Below, in pieces: positions 42,418-51,086 of a DNA stretch of 64,000 nucleotides; positions within the stretch are counted from its first letter, which is position 1; every line of letters begins with the position of its first letter. This DNA is from Pelobacter seleniigenes DSM 18267 (lineage in GTDB: Bacteria; Desulfobacterota; Desulfuromonadia; Desulfuromonadales; Geopsychrobacteraceae), in the NCBI RefSeq assembly GCF_000711225.1, contig NZ_JOMG01000005.1:1-64000 (forward strand), written 5' to 3'. The notes under the pieces are model-generated. The model made no database searches. It saw nothing but the letters and a program-made list of their open reading frames with translations, and was not told where the DNA came from. The translations under genes and the position numbers were made by a program.

Positions 42418-42840
42418 CTATTTCAAATGATAAGAACAGACTATCCAGGCTCCATTAATCTGTGCAACGAGTAATACTTCCGCTGCTTTTTCTTTGTGCT
42501 CCATTTTTGTTTCAAAATATACCAACATATATTCACCGTCAGGCAAACCAGGATAGGTGGAGATTGACTTGACAGCTTTAAGTTTGCGTTGCAGGGCTGT
42601 TCCCAGAACTTCTCGTGTTCGTTCTGTTTCAGATATCCATTGGTCTTCGGGGGACGTCAAATGCAAAAGTTTGGATCCGCTTTGGTACGCAGCCTGATAG
42701 TTTTGGGCATCAATGGTTGTCGAAAAGGTCTCAGCAATGGCAATCGCTTGGGATGAGAAGGTCTCAGCTGAGCATGTAAAGTTAAGCAGACAGGAAAGAC
42801 ATAGTGTAATAATAATAACAATTTTTGATGTGCGTATCAT
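42418..42840 (-). CDS. DUF4019-type secreted protein
   Basis: A 140-residue protein with a signal peptide (MIRTSKIVIIITLCLSCLLNFTCSA). The rest matches my memory of the DUF4019 pattern: AIAIAETFSTTIDAQNYQAAYQSGS, then TREVLGTALQRKLKAVKSI, and a closing YFETKMEHKEKAAEVLLVAQINGAWIVCSYH. Such proteins are small periplasmic or exported domains of unknown function. The ATG at 42840 with GGGGGG upstream is chosen. It is the first chromosomal gene after the element. Confidence 0.7.
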   Translation of the reverse strand: MIRTSKIVIIITLCLSCLLNFTCSAETFSSQAIAIAETFSTTIDAQNYQAAYQSGSKLLHLTSPEDQWISETERTREVLGTALQRKLKAVKSISTYPGLPDGEYMLVYFETKMEHKEKAAEVLLVAQINGAWIVCSYHLK

Positions 42841-43045
42841 GATACCCCCCAAGGTTCTTTAATATTGATTTGTCTATATTATAGCTATGGCATCTGACAA
42901 AAATGTGAATTGATCAAATTGGATACTTTTCCGGTGGGGTATGTGTATCAAATTTGTTGGGTTTGGCTTTCTGGTGGATTATCCCTCAAGCACTAAGTTG
43001 GCCGTCAGGGAGAGTAGAGCAGAGTAAAAAGATCAGCGGTTGTGC

Positions 43046-43963
43046 TCAACTGGTTAAAATCGTCAGCCATAAGGAAAGGGACAATGCTGAAAAAAGGGTT
43101 GAGGCGGAAATAGCGGTAACTGCCAGCCCGCTGTCGGCGTTCATCTGGCGGGCTAGGACATAGGCCACTGTTGCTGTCGGCGTCCCCAGAAGGATCATGG
43201 CCGGTAAATAGTCTGCCGGAGCGATTCCCAACAGGGTGAAGAGGCCCAGGCCGAGCGCAGGCAGAAATACCAATTTGGTCATGGATGCAACTATGATTGC
43301 TGTTTTATGATTCCAGATAGTACGGAATGAAAGGGAGGCGCCGATTAGTAGCAGGGCGGCCGGAGGGGCCAGGTGGCCGAGCATGCTCAATGTTCTGTTG
43401 ATGACATCAGGGATGGGGATTTGCAGGCCGGAGACAAAAATTGCCAGCATGCTGGTAACAATGACCGGGTTTTGCAGCAGTTTTGCAAAAATCGTCGACT
43501 TCTGCACACCTCTAACTGTGGAAAACGATTGCAGGACACTGACGGACATAATGTTTTGCAGAATCATCAGAAATCCTGAGATAATCCCTGCCTGGGCCAG
43601 ACCGATATCGCCAAGAAAATAGAAAGCGACAGGCAGTCCGATATAGCCAAGGTTGCCGTGACAGGACGATTGCACAATCACCCCTGCTTTAGCAGGGGGC
43701 ACTCGGCCGGTTTTACAGAGCAACCAGCCTGTTAAATAAAAGGATAAGGCAGACCCTAACGTGATCAGCATGACTGTAACGTTGAATCCCTGTGCCAAGG
43801 GGAAGTTGGAAATAGCCCGAAACAGAAAGGCCGGTATGGCGAAATAATAAACCAGGCGATTCAGGTGGGACTGGACCTCTTCAGGTAGAAAACCGGTTCT
43901 GGCTGCCACCCAGCCCAAGGCCAGGATAATGAAAATTGGCGCGATTGTTATCAGTGTCTGCAT
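43046..43963 (-). CDS. AEC-family (auxin efflux carrier-like) permease
   Basis: A 305-residue protein with ten predicted membrane segments and the AEC features: PIFIILALGWVAARTGFLPEE at the start, FAIPAFLFRAIS, and a central break with CHGNLGYIGLPVAFY. Bacterial members move malate, malonate or related carboxylates. A second AEC gene lies 24 bp upstream on the same strand, so the two are co-transcribed. They may export or exchange acids linked with the catabolic genes nearby. Confidence 0.83.
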   Translation of the reverse strand: MQTLITIAPIFIILALGWVAARTGFLPEEVQSHLNRLVYYFAIPAFLFRAISNFPLAQGFNVTVMLITLGSALSFYLTGWLLCKTGRVPPAKAGVIVQSSCHGNLGYIGLPVAFYFLGDIGLAQAGIISGFLMILQNIMSVSVLQSFSTVRGVQKSTIFAKLLQNPVIVTSMLAIFVSGLQIPIPDVINRTLSMLGHLAPPAALLLIGASLSFRTIWNHKTAIIVASMTKLVFLPALGLGLFTLLGIAPADYLPAMILLGTPTATVAYVLARQMNADSGLAVTAISASTLFSALSLSLWLTILTS

Positions 43964-43987
43964 AATAAAGAGATGCCCTGTCTGCTG

Positions 43988-44887
43988 CTAATGGAGGATA
44001 AATATTAAAACGGATATCAAGATCATGCTGATGGCCGTGGTGTACGAGATGATACTGGCAGCAAATTCCTTGTCGAGCCCTTCCATGGATGCGTAGATCA
44101 AGGTATTCATCGCCGATGGGCTGACCGCCATGATAAGTGTGATCGTTTTATTAACTCCGCTGAGGCCGAAAACAGAGACCAGAAGGTAGCCGAATATCAG
44201 TCCGCCGAGCATGCGGATCAGGATAACCGTCAGCAATGGTCCTGGTTTGACAATCCGCGGGCTAAAATATATTCCCAACGAGAGCATGATTAAGGGAGTC
44301 GTCATCCCGCCCATAATTTTTAGCAATTCCTGGCCAGCCGACGGAATTTTCAGCCCACTCAAGTTGATCATTACCGCGACGGACAACGCCAGAAGCGGGG
44401 GGGATAAAAGGAACTTTTTATACAGATTGGTCTGTGTTTTTCCTGACGAACCGTAACGGCAGGCCAGATAATATGCAAAGGAAAAAGCGATGATCGCATT
44501 TCCAAAATCGAACAGATATGCGATCGCCATGCCTTTTTCACCATACATAACATAGACGAATGGGTAGACGAAAGAACCGTTGAGGATAATTGAACCGATT
44601 AGAAAGACCCCCAAAGACGCTGGTTTGAGGCGAAAGAAGCGGCAGGTCAAGCTGGCGCAGGTAAAACTGAGCAAGAACATCCCAATGGCCAACAGAGGGA
44701 GCGAAATCAATTCCAGAGTCAGAGGCACTCTGGAAATAGATAGCAAGACCACGGCCGGTAGAACCAGGTAAAAGAACAGCTTCAGGAACAGATCGGCATT
44801 TTCCTTGGTCAGGAATCCGAGCCTTTTGCTGGCAAAGCCCATCCCAAAAATTAAAAACAGTGGCAATATGTTATTTGCGATATCCAT
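43988..44887 (-). CDS. AEC-family permease, second copy
   Basis: A 299-residue protein of the same fold (FLIFGMGFASKRLGFLTKENADLF at the start; IILNGSFVYPFVYVMYG in the middle corresponds to the NxGxxGxP region but is altered). It is only distantly similar to the partner gene, so the pair is not a recent duplication. Ten hydrophobic segments. Substrate unknown, most likely a carboxylate. Confidence 0.8.
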   Translation of the reverse strand: MDIANNILPLFLIFGMGFASKRLGFLTKENADLFLKLFFYLVLPAVVLLSISRVPLTLELISLPLLAIGMFLLSFTCASLTCRFFRLKPASLGVFLIGSIILNGSFVYPFVYVMYGEKGMAIAYLFDFGNAIIAFSFAYYLACRYGSSGKTQTNLYKKFLLSPPLLALSVAVMINLSGLKIPSAGQELLKIMGGMTTPLIMLSLGIYFSPRIVKPGPLLTVILIRMLGGLIFGYLLVSVFGLSGVNKTITLIMAVSPSAMNTLIYASMEGLDKEFAASIISYTTAISMILISVLIFILH

Positions 44888-45033
44888 TTTATTGAGCCAA
44901 TTTTTCGGGCGGTGACGCTGTCCTGCCCGTATCTATAATTTTAATAAAGGTTTTTGCCAGGTTCGGATCGATGGCATTGGTAAATGAAACCGGCCCTTGT
45001 TCTTTGTGTCTTACCTTGATGTTCCCCAACTGC

Positions 45034-45984
45034 CTACGAGACTATTCGCTGGGACTTTTTGTTTCCGGTTCTGACCGTGGTTACCAGAAACACGCCCAAA
45101 AAAATCAGCCCACCGCCAAACAGATGAAACATCTGCAAGCGCTCCCCGAGTAAGGATACCGAGATCAGGGTTGTGAAAACCGGAATCAGGTATTGCGATA
45201 TGGCGACTTCATTGGCGGAAACATGTGCTAGCGCGCGATTCCAGAAGCTGTAGGCCAGCACCGAAGGAAAGATGTTCAGGGCCAAAATCCCCAGGATGTG
45301 GGACGGTTCGATTCTTTGTATCCAGCTGAGCCCGATCAGGCTGTTTTCGATGATGACCAGAGGCAGAGTTAAAATAACGCCGCTGCACATCATTGCCGTG
45401 AAGATCACCCTGGCAGGCATCGCCGTGGCTTTTTGTTTGTATAGAACAGTATGAATTGCCCAGAAACAGATGCTTCCCAGCATGAACAGATCACCGATAT
45501 TGACCTGCAGGCTGAGAATGCTCAACAGTCGGCCTTTAAAAATAATCGTCACCACCCCAATCAAGGAGAGGAAAAAGCCCAAAGCTTGTTTCCTGCTGAT
45601 GGGGTAGCGATACATCAGATAGCCGGCAAGGGCAATCAGTACCGGGTTGAAGGCATTGATAAACGAGGTATTGATGGTTGAAGTAAAACTGACAGCCTCA
45701 TATACACAGATCGAATTGATGGCATAGCCGGATAGCCCCAGGCCGATAAGTAACGGTATATTTTTCTTGATCAGCTCGATATTGTTTTTAACCGAACCCC
45801 AGTTTAAAGTCAGGAAAACCGCTGCTGGAAGCAGCCATCTGAAAAAACTGATAGTGACCGGCGGCATAACCCCTGACACAAGCTTGCCGATAATGAAATT
45901 CAGACTCCAGAACAGATTTGTGAATCCGAGGAGAATATATGGGAGAAGATTGCGCCGTTCGGCGTCGTTAGAATCGGAAGTCAT
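45034..45984 (-). CDS. EamA/DMT-superfamily permease
   Basis: A 316-residue protein made of two EamA repeats with ten helices: LLGFTNLFWSLNFIIGKLV opens the first and FMLGSICFWAIHTVLYKQKA the second; the ending SLLGERLQMFHLFGGGLIFLGVFLV is typical. Members export or import small metabolites. It is separated by 146 bp from the AEC genes and faces the same way. Substrate unknown. Confidence 0.87.
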   Translation of the reverse strand: MTSDSNDAERRNLLPYILLGFTNLFWSLNFIIGKLVSGVMPPVTISFFRWLLPAAVFLTLNWGSVKNNIELIKKNIPLLIGLGLSGYAINSICVYEAVSFTSTINTSFINAFNPVLIALAGYLMYRYPISRKQALGFFLSLIGVVTIIFKGRLLSILSLQVNIGDLFMLGSICFWAIHTVLYKQKATAMPARVIFTAMMCSGVILTLPLVIIENSLIGLSWIQRIEPSHILGILALNIFPSVLAYSFWNRALAHVSANEVAISQYLIPVFTTLISVSLLGERLQMFHLFGGGLIFLGVFLVTTVRTGNKKSQRIVS

Positions 45985-46248
45985 GCTTGTTTACCGTCAC
46001 TGGTTTTGGCAGTATTTCTGCCTTGGAATTATTCTTGCCGGGATTGATAACGTTTCCAACCTTTATTTTGGCAGGGCTTTAGGAAGAGTGGCATCTTCCC
46101 CCTCGGAAAAATATCATTGTCTCGGTTTGGCTGATCTTGCAATTGCCCACCGCCGAGTTGAACAAACCCGAAAGAGAATATTCCGCTTGGTTAGCCTTTC
46201 TCTGCTTTAGTCGTCCCCGGAAGCTTTGATTTGTTTACCTGGTAGGGA

Positions 46249-46581
46249 TTATGTGAATTCAGGTCTGATCGGCGTCCAGGTGTCGACCAGTCTGACCTTG
46301 GAGGTGAGCAATTGCACGGAATGAGGCAGGCCCCCTGGGACTGCTACGGTATCACCAGTGCTCAGATGACATGATTTTTCACCAATAAAGAAAATGACTT
46401 CTCCCTCGGCGACATAGACGATCTGGTCCTGGGGGTGCGAATGGTGGGGCTCGGGGTTATTCCAGGGACCATCGGTAAAATCCCAAACGGCCATCATCAG
46501 GTTATCTGTATGGATGATTCGACGCGTTTTGGCCGGTGAGAGCTGAGTCAGTTTGCCATCGGTTATTTTATTTGTATTCAT
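46249..46581 (-). CDS. single-domain cupin protein
   Basis: A 110-residue cupin with the metal-binding first motif PHHSHPQDQIVYVAEGEVIFFIG and second motif LSTGDTVAVPGGLPHSVQLL. It may be a small isomerase, dioxygenase or ligand-binding regulator. It lies between the EamA permease and the divergent IclR regulator, so it probably belongs to the organic acid cluster. The substrate cannot be read. Confidence 0.8.
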   Translation of the reverse strand: MNTNKITDGKLTQLSPAKTRRIIHTDNLMMAVWDFTDGPWNNPEPHHSHPQDQIVYVAEGEVIFFIGEKSCHLSTGDTVAVPGGLPHSVQLLTSKVRLVDTWTPIRPEFT

Positions 46582-46767
46582 TCTTGGGTTCCCCTTGCGC
46601 TGTTGGTATTTGTGGCCTTGTCATGCTTCTGGTAATACGGAATTTGTCATAACCGCTAGCTGAGCAGGATAAATAAGCGGCGGAAATTGTTTTTGTTCTC
46701 ATTTATAAAAAATTGTTAAATCGGTTACTGGGCTTGAGATTGCAGGTATTTTTATAATGAATTTATA

Positions 46768-46804
46768 TTCTAATATGAAAGATGATGTTAACTATAGTAG
46801 GATA
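46768..46804 (+). promoter_or_regulatory. 37-bp operator-like element D, upstream of the IclR gene
   Basis: Begins TTCTAAT and ends TAGGATA, with 23 bases between, the same spacing as at 52868, 56110 and 60407. It lies 76 bp before the IclR start codon, suiting autoregulation. Confidence 0.65.
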
Positions 46805-46879
46805 GGATTTTCCAGAATTTGTGTCAATTGATATTCTGGGGCCATATCTGGAAGCGGTCCCATTATTACAGGTATATTT

Positions 46880-47659
46880 ATGCAGAGCAGAAAAGAACCG
46901 AAATTAGTCAACACTCTGGCGACGGCAATGAGCATTCTTGAATGTTTCAGCACCCGGGAAGCTGAGTTGCCCTTGGCCCGGATATGCGAAAAAACCGGGC
47001 TTTATAAAAGCAGAGTGCACAGGTTGTGCAGCACCTTGCTGGCGCTGGGCTATCTGGTCAGGGCTTCCGGTTGCAATTATCGGCTGGGTCCGAAATTGAT
47101 GGTCCTTGGTAGGGCTTACGAAAAGACCAATACTTTACGCTCTATTACCGTGCCAATCATGCATCAGCTTTCGCAGCAGACGGGATTGTCATCGACCCTG
47201 TATGTCATTGACGGCTTCCGCAGTATCTGCCTGGCGCGGGAAATGGGCCCGTCGAGCTTGGTTTATGCGATTAATGAAGGGGACTGTGAAGATCTCTATA
47301 CCACTGCGGCCGGCAGAATCCTTCTGGCCCATGCCGAGGCCGATTTTGTTGAGGCTGTTCTTGGACGAGCCAGACCGGTTCGCTTTACGCCGTCCACCCT
47401 GGTTCAGGTTGAGCAGATCCGAAGAGAGCTTGAAGTGATAAAAGGGCAGGGGTATGCACAAAATCAGCAGGAGCGTGAATTTGGTATTTCCGCGATTGCC
47501 GCACCGATCTTTGATCACCAAAATAAGGTGATAGCCTCTTTGGCCGTGGCCGGCTCGGCTCATCGCTTTTCGGAGAATACTTTTGCTGAGTTGGCTCAGC
47601 CCTTGTTTGAAGCAACCAAGCAGATATCCTTCAGATTGGGACAGTCGAACAACGTATAA
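46880..47659 (+). CDS. IclR-family transcriptional regulator
   Basis: A 259-residue regulator: an N-terminal winged helix (NTLATAMSILECFSTREAELPLARICEKTGLYKSRVHRLCSTLLALGYL) and a C-terminal effector domain (YTTAAGRILLAHAEADFVEAVL, then FGISAIAAPIFDHQNKVIASLAVAG). IclR proteins sense organic acids or aromatic intermediates. It is divergent from the cupin and convergent with the first TRAP operon. Four shared 37-bp elements upstream of it and of three operons make it the likely controller of the whole cluster. Confidence 0.9.
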   Translation: MQSRKEPKLVNTLATAMSILECFSTREAELPLARICEKTGLYKSRVHRLCSTLLALGYLVRASGCNYRLGPKLMVLGRAYEKTNTLRSITVPIMHQLSQQTGLSSTLYVIDGFRSICLAREMGPSSLVYAINEGDCEDLYTTAAGRILLAHAEADFVEAVLGRARPVRFTPSTLVQVEQIRRELEVIKGQGYAQNQQEREFGISAIAAPIFDHQNKVIASLAVAGSAHRFSENTFAELAQPLFEATKQISFRLGQSNNV

Positions 47660-47684
47660 GCCGCTATGTCCCAGGGCGGGTATA

Positions 47685-47720
47685 AAAAGACGCTGGGCAG
47701 GTTTCTGCACAGCGTCTTTT
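47685..47720. terminator. bidirectional terminator between iclR and dctM
   Basis: AAAAGACGCTG (47685-47695) pairs with CAGCGTCTTTT (47710-47720). An outer GGGCGGGTAT/ATACCCGCCC pairing surrounds it. It serves the two convergent transcripts. Confidence 0.85.
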
Positions 47721-47775
47721 CAGCTGACATCGGGATAGGAATAATACCCGCCCGAAGGTTAATTCAACCGGTTCG

Positions 47776-49050
47776 CTAGTGAAGCAGGTTGGGCAAGAAG
47801 GTGATGATTGCCGGGAAGAAGGTGAAAACCATTAACGTTGCAATCAAGGCAAGCAGGTATGGAAACGATGCCCTCATCACCCGCTCCAGCGGGACTTTGG
47901 TGATGGCGCTGGCCACAAACAGGTCAAGTCCAACCGGCGGAGTAATGCAGCCGATGGCCAGGTTGATGACCATTAATACACCGAACCCCAGCGGATCAAT
48001 CCCCAGTCGGATAGCGACCGGCAGGAAAATCGGCGTCAAAATAACCACCGCTGCAGATGCGTTGATAACCGTGCCGATTGCAAGAAGCAGCACGTTCATC
48101 ATCAGCAGGAAGACGATCGGTGATGAAGTCAGGGAAACAACCCAGGCGCCGATATGATGGGGAATCTGCAGGCTGGTCATCATCCAACCGAAAACCTTGG
48201 CGGCACCGACGATAAACATGATCAGGGTGGTCCCGATGACCGCCTTGAAAATAATCTCCGGGAAATCCTTGATCTTCAATTCCTTGTAGATGAAAAGCCC
48301 GACAAAGATCCCATAGACAGCAGCAACTGCAGCGGCTTCGGTGGGAGTGAAAATGCCTCCGTAGATGCCACCAATGATGATCACCGGAGTCATGAGTGCC
48401 CAGAATGATTCTTTAAATGTGGTGAAGAACTTTGCGAAGGAAAATTTACCATCAGCAGGAATCTTCTCTTTTTTGGCAATGCCCCAACTGACGATACACA
48501 TGACCACGCCCATGAGAATCCCGGGAATCAGTCCGCCGATAAACAGATCGCCGATGGAGATTCCAGCAATGACGCCATAAACGACCAGGGTGATAGAGGG
48601 GGGGATGACAATCCCGACGGTGCCGCCGGCAGCGACAACCCCAGTGGCAAGGGCTCGGCGGTAGCCTTTCGCTTCCATCTGATCGACCATGGTTGAGCCG
48701 AGCGCTGCGGTTGTCGCTGCCGAAGAACCGGAGATTGCGGCAAAAAACATACCCGCCACACAGACTGCCTGGGCCAGGCCACCGGTAAAGGAGCCGACAA
48801 TCGCCTGAGAAAAGTTGACCAGCCGGGAAGTGACCCCACCTGCGGACATGAACGCGCCAGCCAGCATAAAGAAGGGAACCGCCATGAAAGAGAAGGAGTC
48901 AATCCCCGAGTACATGATCTGGGAGACCATGACCAGGGGCATGTGCATTGATGTTATCAGGATAAGGGAGACCGACAACGCCAGAGCAAAAGCGACCGGG
49001 ACTCCTATCATGGTCATACCGAAAAAAGATCCGAGCAAAGCGAGTTCCAT
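47776..49050 (-). CDS. dctM: TRAP transporter large permease, DctM type (system 1)
   Basis: A 424-residue protein with about 12-13 helices, MIGVPVAFALALSVSL at the start, and the family signatures GSSAATTAALGSTMVDQM and GCITPPVGLDLFVASAI. It is the sodium-driven transport subunit. It follows DctQ of the same system by 4 bp. Together with the DctP at 49736 it takes up an unknown organic acid. Confidence 0.93.
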   Translation of the reverse strand: MELALLGSFFGMTMIGVPVAFALALSVSLILITSMHMPLVMVSQIMYSGIDSFSFMAVPFFMLAGAFMSAGGVTSRLVNFSQAIVGSFTGGLAQAVCVAGMFFAAISGSSAATTAALGSTMVDQMEAKGYRRALATGVVAAGGTVGIVIPPSITLVVYGVIAGISIGDLFIGGLIPGILMGVVMCIVSWGIAKKEKIPADGKFSFAKFFTTFKESFWALMTPVIIIGGIYGGIFTPTEAAAVAAVYGIFVGLFIYKELKIKDFPEIIFKAVIGTTLIMFIVGAAKVFGWMMTSLQIPHHIGAWVVSLTSSPIVFLLMMNVLLLAIGTVINASAAVVILTPIFLPVAIRLGIDPLGFGVLMVINLAIGCITPPVGLDLFVASAITKVPLERVMRASFPYLLALIATLMVFTFFPAIITFLPNLLH

Positions 49051-49054
49051 GGCG

Positions 49055-49591
49055 TTATCCCTTCTGACTTGGTGCGGAGGACGAGGTGAATATTTTCATC
49101 GGTTCGTCACTCCGCCAGCGTACGCTGATTGCTTTGAAAATTCTGATCGAGTCCTTAATCAGATAAAGGAGCATCAGAAATCCGCTGAACGGAATGACGG
49201 CATAAATCCAGCTCATGGAGATCCCCAGACCAGGCGCTGTCTGAAAGGTCATGGTCGAGGTCATTTTGCCGCCTTGGACAATGAGCAGGAGGATAAACAG
49301 ATAGCTGCAGATATTGATAAAAATTTCCAGCAAGAACCCGAAGGCGGTGTCTTTAAAATGTTCCGGCAGCATCTGTACGGCCAAATGGCCGCTTTCGCCC
49401 ATAATCAGGGCCGAGCCAAGGAACACCACCCAGACAAACAGGAAGCGGGCTGTTTCTTCAGACCATTCATAGGAATGGCCGAAAAGATAGCGGGTGATAA
49501 CCTGAAAAAAAATGATCAAAAGCATGACCATCATTGACGATACTGAAATCCAGTAAAGGACGGATCGCACGCCGTTCAGTAATTTTTCCAT
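49055..49591 (-). CDS. dctQ: TRAP transporter small permease, DctQ type (system 1)
   Basis: A 178-residue four-helix membrane protein with the DctQ signature RYLFGHSYEWSEETARFLFVWVVFLGSALIMGESGHL. The ATG at 49591 is used; a start seven codons earlier is possible. It bridges the binding protein and the large permease. Confidence 0.9.
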   Translation of the reverse strand: MEKLLNGVRSVLYWISVSSMMVMLLIIFFQVITRYLFGHSYEWSEETARFLFVWVVFLGSALIMGESGHLAVQMLPEHFKDTAFGFLLEIFINICSYLFILLLIVQGGKMTSTMTFQTAPGLGISMSWIYAVIPFSGFLMLLYLIKDSIRIFKAISVRWRSDEPMKIFTSSSAPSQKG

Positions 49592-49735
49592 TGTTTGTTC
49601 TCTTTCCGTCAAGGTGTCTTTATCGCAATATTGCGCCTTGGTTTTAAGCAGCTGCCGTTTGATCGGGTTTGTTGTTCATGGAAGACTGAAATGAGGCGCA
49701 GCGGATCTGCTCCACTGCACCCCAACGGATCCGAT

Positions 49736-50713
49736 TCAGTCGGCCAATGCTTCAATTTTGTCAAGATTGTCCTGACCGACCTTGTCGGCAAACATTTTGA
49801 TGACAGGCTTGGTAGCGGCCTTGAAGGGGGCCCGGTCAACTTCAGTCACTTTGATTTTGCCGGAAGCCTTGATCTTGTCCCAATATTCCTTGTCCTGCTC
49901 TGCAGCGATTTTTCGCTGCCAGTCGATGGCTTCTTTTGCTGCAGACCGGATGATCTCACGCTGTTGCTCGTTGAGCCGGTTCCAGGTGATCATGGACATG
50001 ATCAGCGGCTCGGGAGAGTAGGAATGAGCGGTGAGGGACGCATATTTCTGGACTTCGAAAAACCGTTTGGTCCAGATATGGGCGCTTGGGTTCTCCTGCC
50101 CATCCACGGTGCCCTGCTGCATGGCGCTGTACAACTCGCCGAAAGCCATCGGTGTCGGAGATGCTCCCAGGGCTTTCATCATTTCGATATAGACTTTATT
50201 GTTCATGACCCGGATTTTGAGGTCGGCCATATCTGCGGGGGTTTTGACTTCACGGACATTGTTGGTCAGGTGGCGGATACCGTTTTCCATATAACCCAGC
50301 AATTTAATGCCCTTGGGTTCAAGGCCCTTACCGATGTCCATGCCGACGGTGTCCAGGGATTTATAGGCATGGTTGCGATCTTTAAAGAGGAACGGCAGGT
50401 CAAAAATTGAGATCTGCGGTTGGAATTGACCAAGTACGGCCGTGCCGACCAGGGCCATATCGATGCCCCCGTAGACCATGCTTTCCACCAGGTCCTTTTG
50501 CCCGCCCAACTGAGAAGATGGGAACACCTGAACTTCAATCGCACCATTGGATTTTTCGGCAACGAGTTTGGCAAAATAATCTGCGCCTTTGCCATAGGGA
50601 TGAACCGGTTCTGCGATATGCCCCAGTTTAAGGACGACATCCGCGGCGAAGGAAGTGCCGGACAGAGTGAGCACCAGCAGTGCCATGAAGATTAACCTGA
50701 TCGTTCTTTTCAT
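49736..50713 (-). CDS. dctP: TRAP transporter solute-binding protein, DctP type (system 1)
   Basis: A 325-residue periplasmic binding protein with signal peptide MKRTIRLIFMALLVLTLSGTSFA. KLGHIAEPVHPYGKGADYFAKLV marks the N-terminal lobe. The conserved Arg that binds the ligand carboxylate is in DLKIRVMNNKVYIEMMKALGASPTPM, and GTVDGQENP follows. The ATG at 50713 has GGGAGAAG upstream. The ligand is a carboxylate by family rule; identity unknown. No 37-bp operator is found upstream of this operon. Confidence 0.92.
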   Translation of the reverse strand: MKRTIRLIFMALLVLTLSGTSFAADVVLKLGHIAEPVHPYGKGADYFAKLVAEKSNGAIEVQVFPSSQLGGQKDLVESMVYGGIDMALVGTAVLGQFQPQISIFDLPFLFKDRNHAYKSLDTVGMDIGKGLEPKGIKLLGYMENGIRHLTNNVREVKTPADMADLKIRVMNNKVYIEMMKALGASPTPMAFGELYSAMQQGTVDGQENPSAHIWTKRFFEVQKYASLTAHSYSPEPLIMSMITWNRLNEQQREIIRSAAKEAIDWQRKIAAEQDKEYWDKIKASGKIKVTEVDRAPFKAATKPVIKMFADKVGQDNLDKIEALAD

Positions 50714-51027
50714 TACATCTTCTCCCTTTGAAATGATGATATACATATTCACGGCAAGGCCGTGGCAGTGACGGAAAGAAGCTTTGATAAAAAGTGATGC
50801 TAAGGTTGAAACAGTGTTAGAAAACTGCTGTTGCGAAGGTTAGGCCCTGGCACACAATCCTGTAAATATTTGAGGGATAAAAAGCTTTTATTCTTTTGTG
50901 CTGATTGTGCTCTTTGTGCTCACGCAATAAAATTCGTGCAGATGAGATGGCCCCTGTAGTGTGTTCAGGGAGGAGAAATTGGGGTTTTGGTCAAGTCGAG
51001 GCGGGTGATCTAATGGCAGGTACAGAT

Positions 51028-51062
51028 CCGGCTGCCTCCTCAAAAACCGTGGAGGCAGCCGG
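51028..51062 (-). terminator. hairpin behind the ThDP enzyme gene
   Basis: A perfect 12-bp stem (CCGGCTGCCTCC against GGAGGCAGCCGG) with an 11-base loop lies just after the stop at 51087. There is no T run, so termination may be weak or need Rho. The remainder of 50714-51027 holds only the leader of the first TRAP operon and no gene. Confidence 0.6.
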
Positions 51063-51086
51063 GCTGGGGCTGGTGGAATACCCTGA

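Noticed and set aside
45767-46210. A 147-residue + strand frame
   Set aside because: Mostly antisense to the EamA gene and without motifs; the intergenic part 45985-46248 shows nothing else.
50840-50890. A fifth 37-bp operator before TRAP system 1 (AATCCTGTAAATATTTGAGG)
   Set aside because: The left half is similar, but there is no TAGGATA at the fixed position, so it is not counted.
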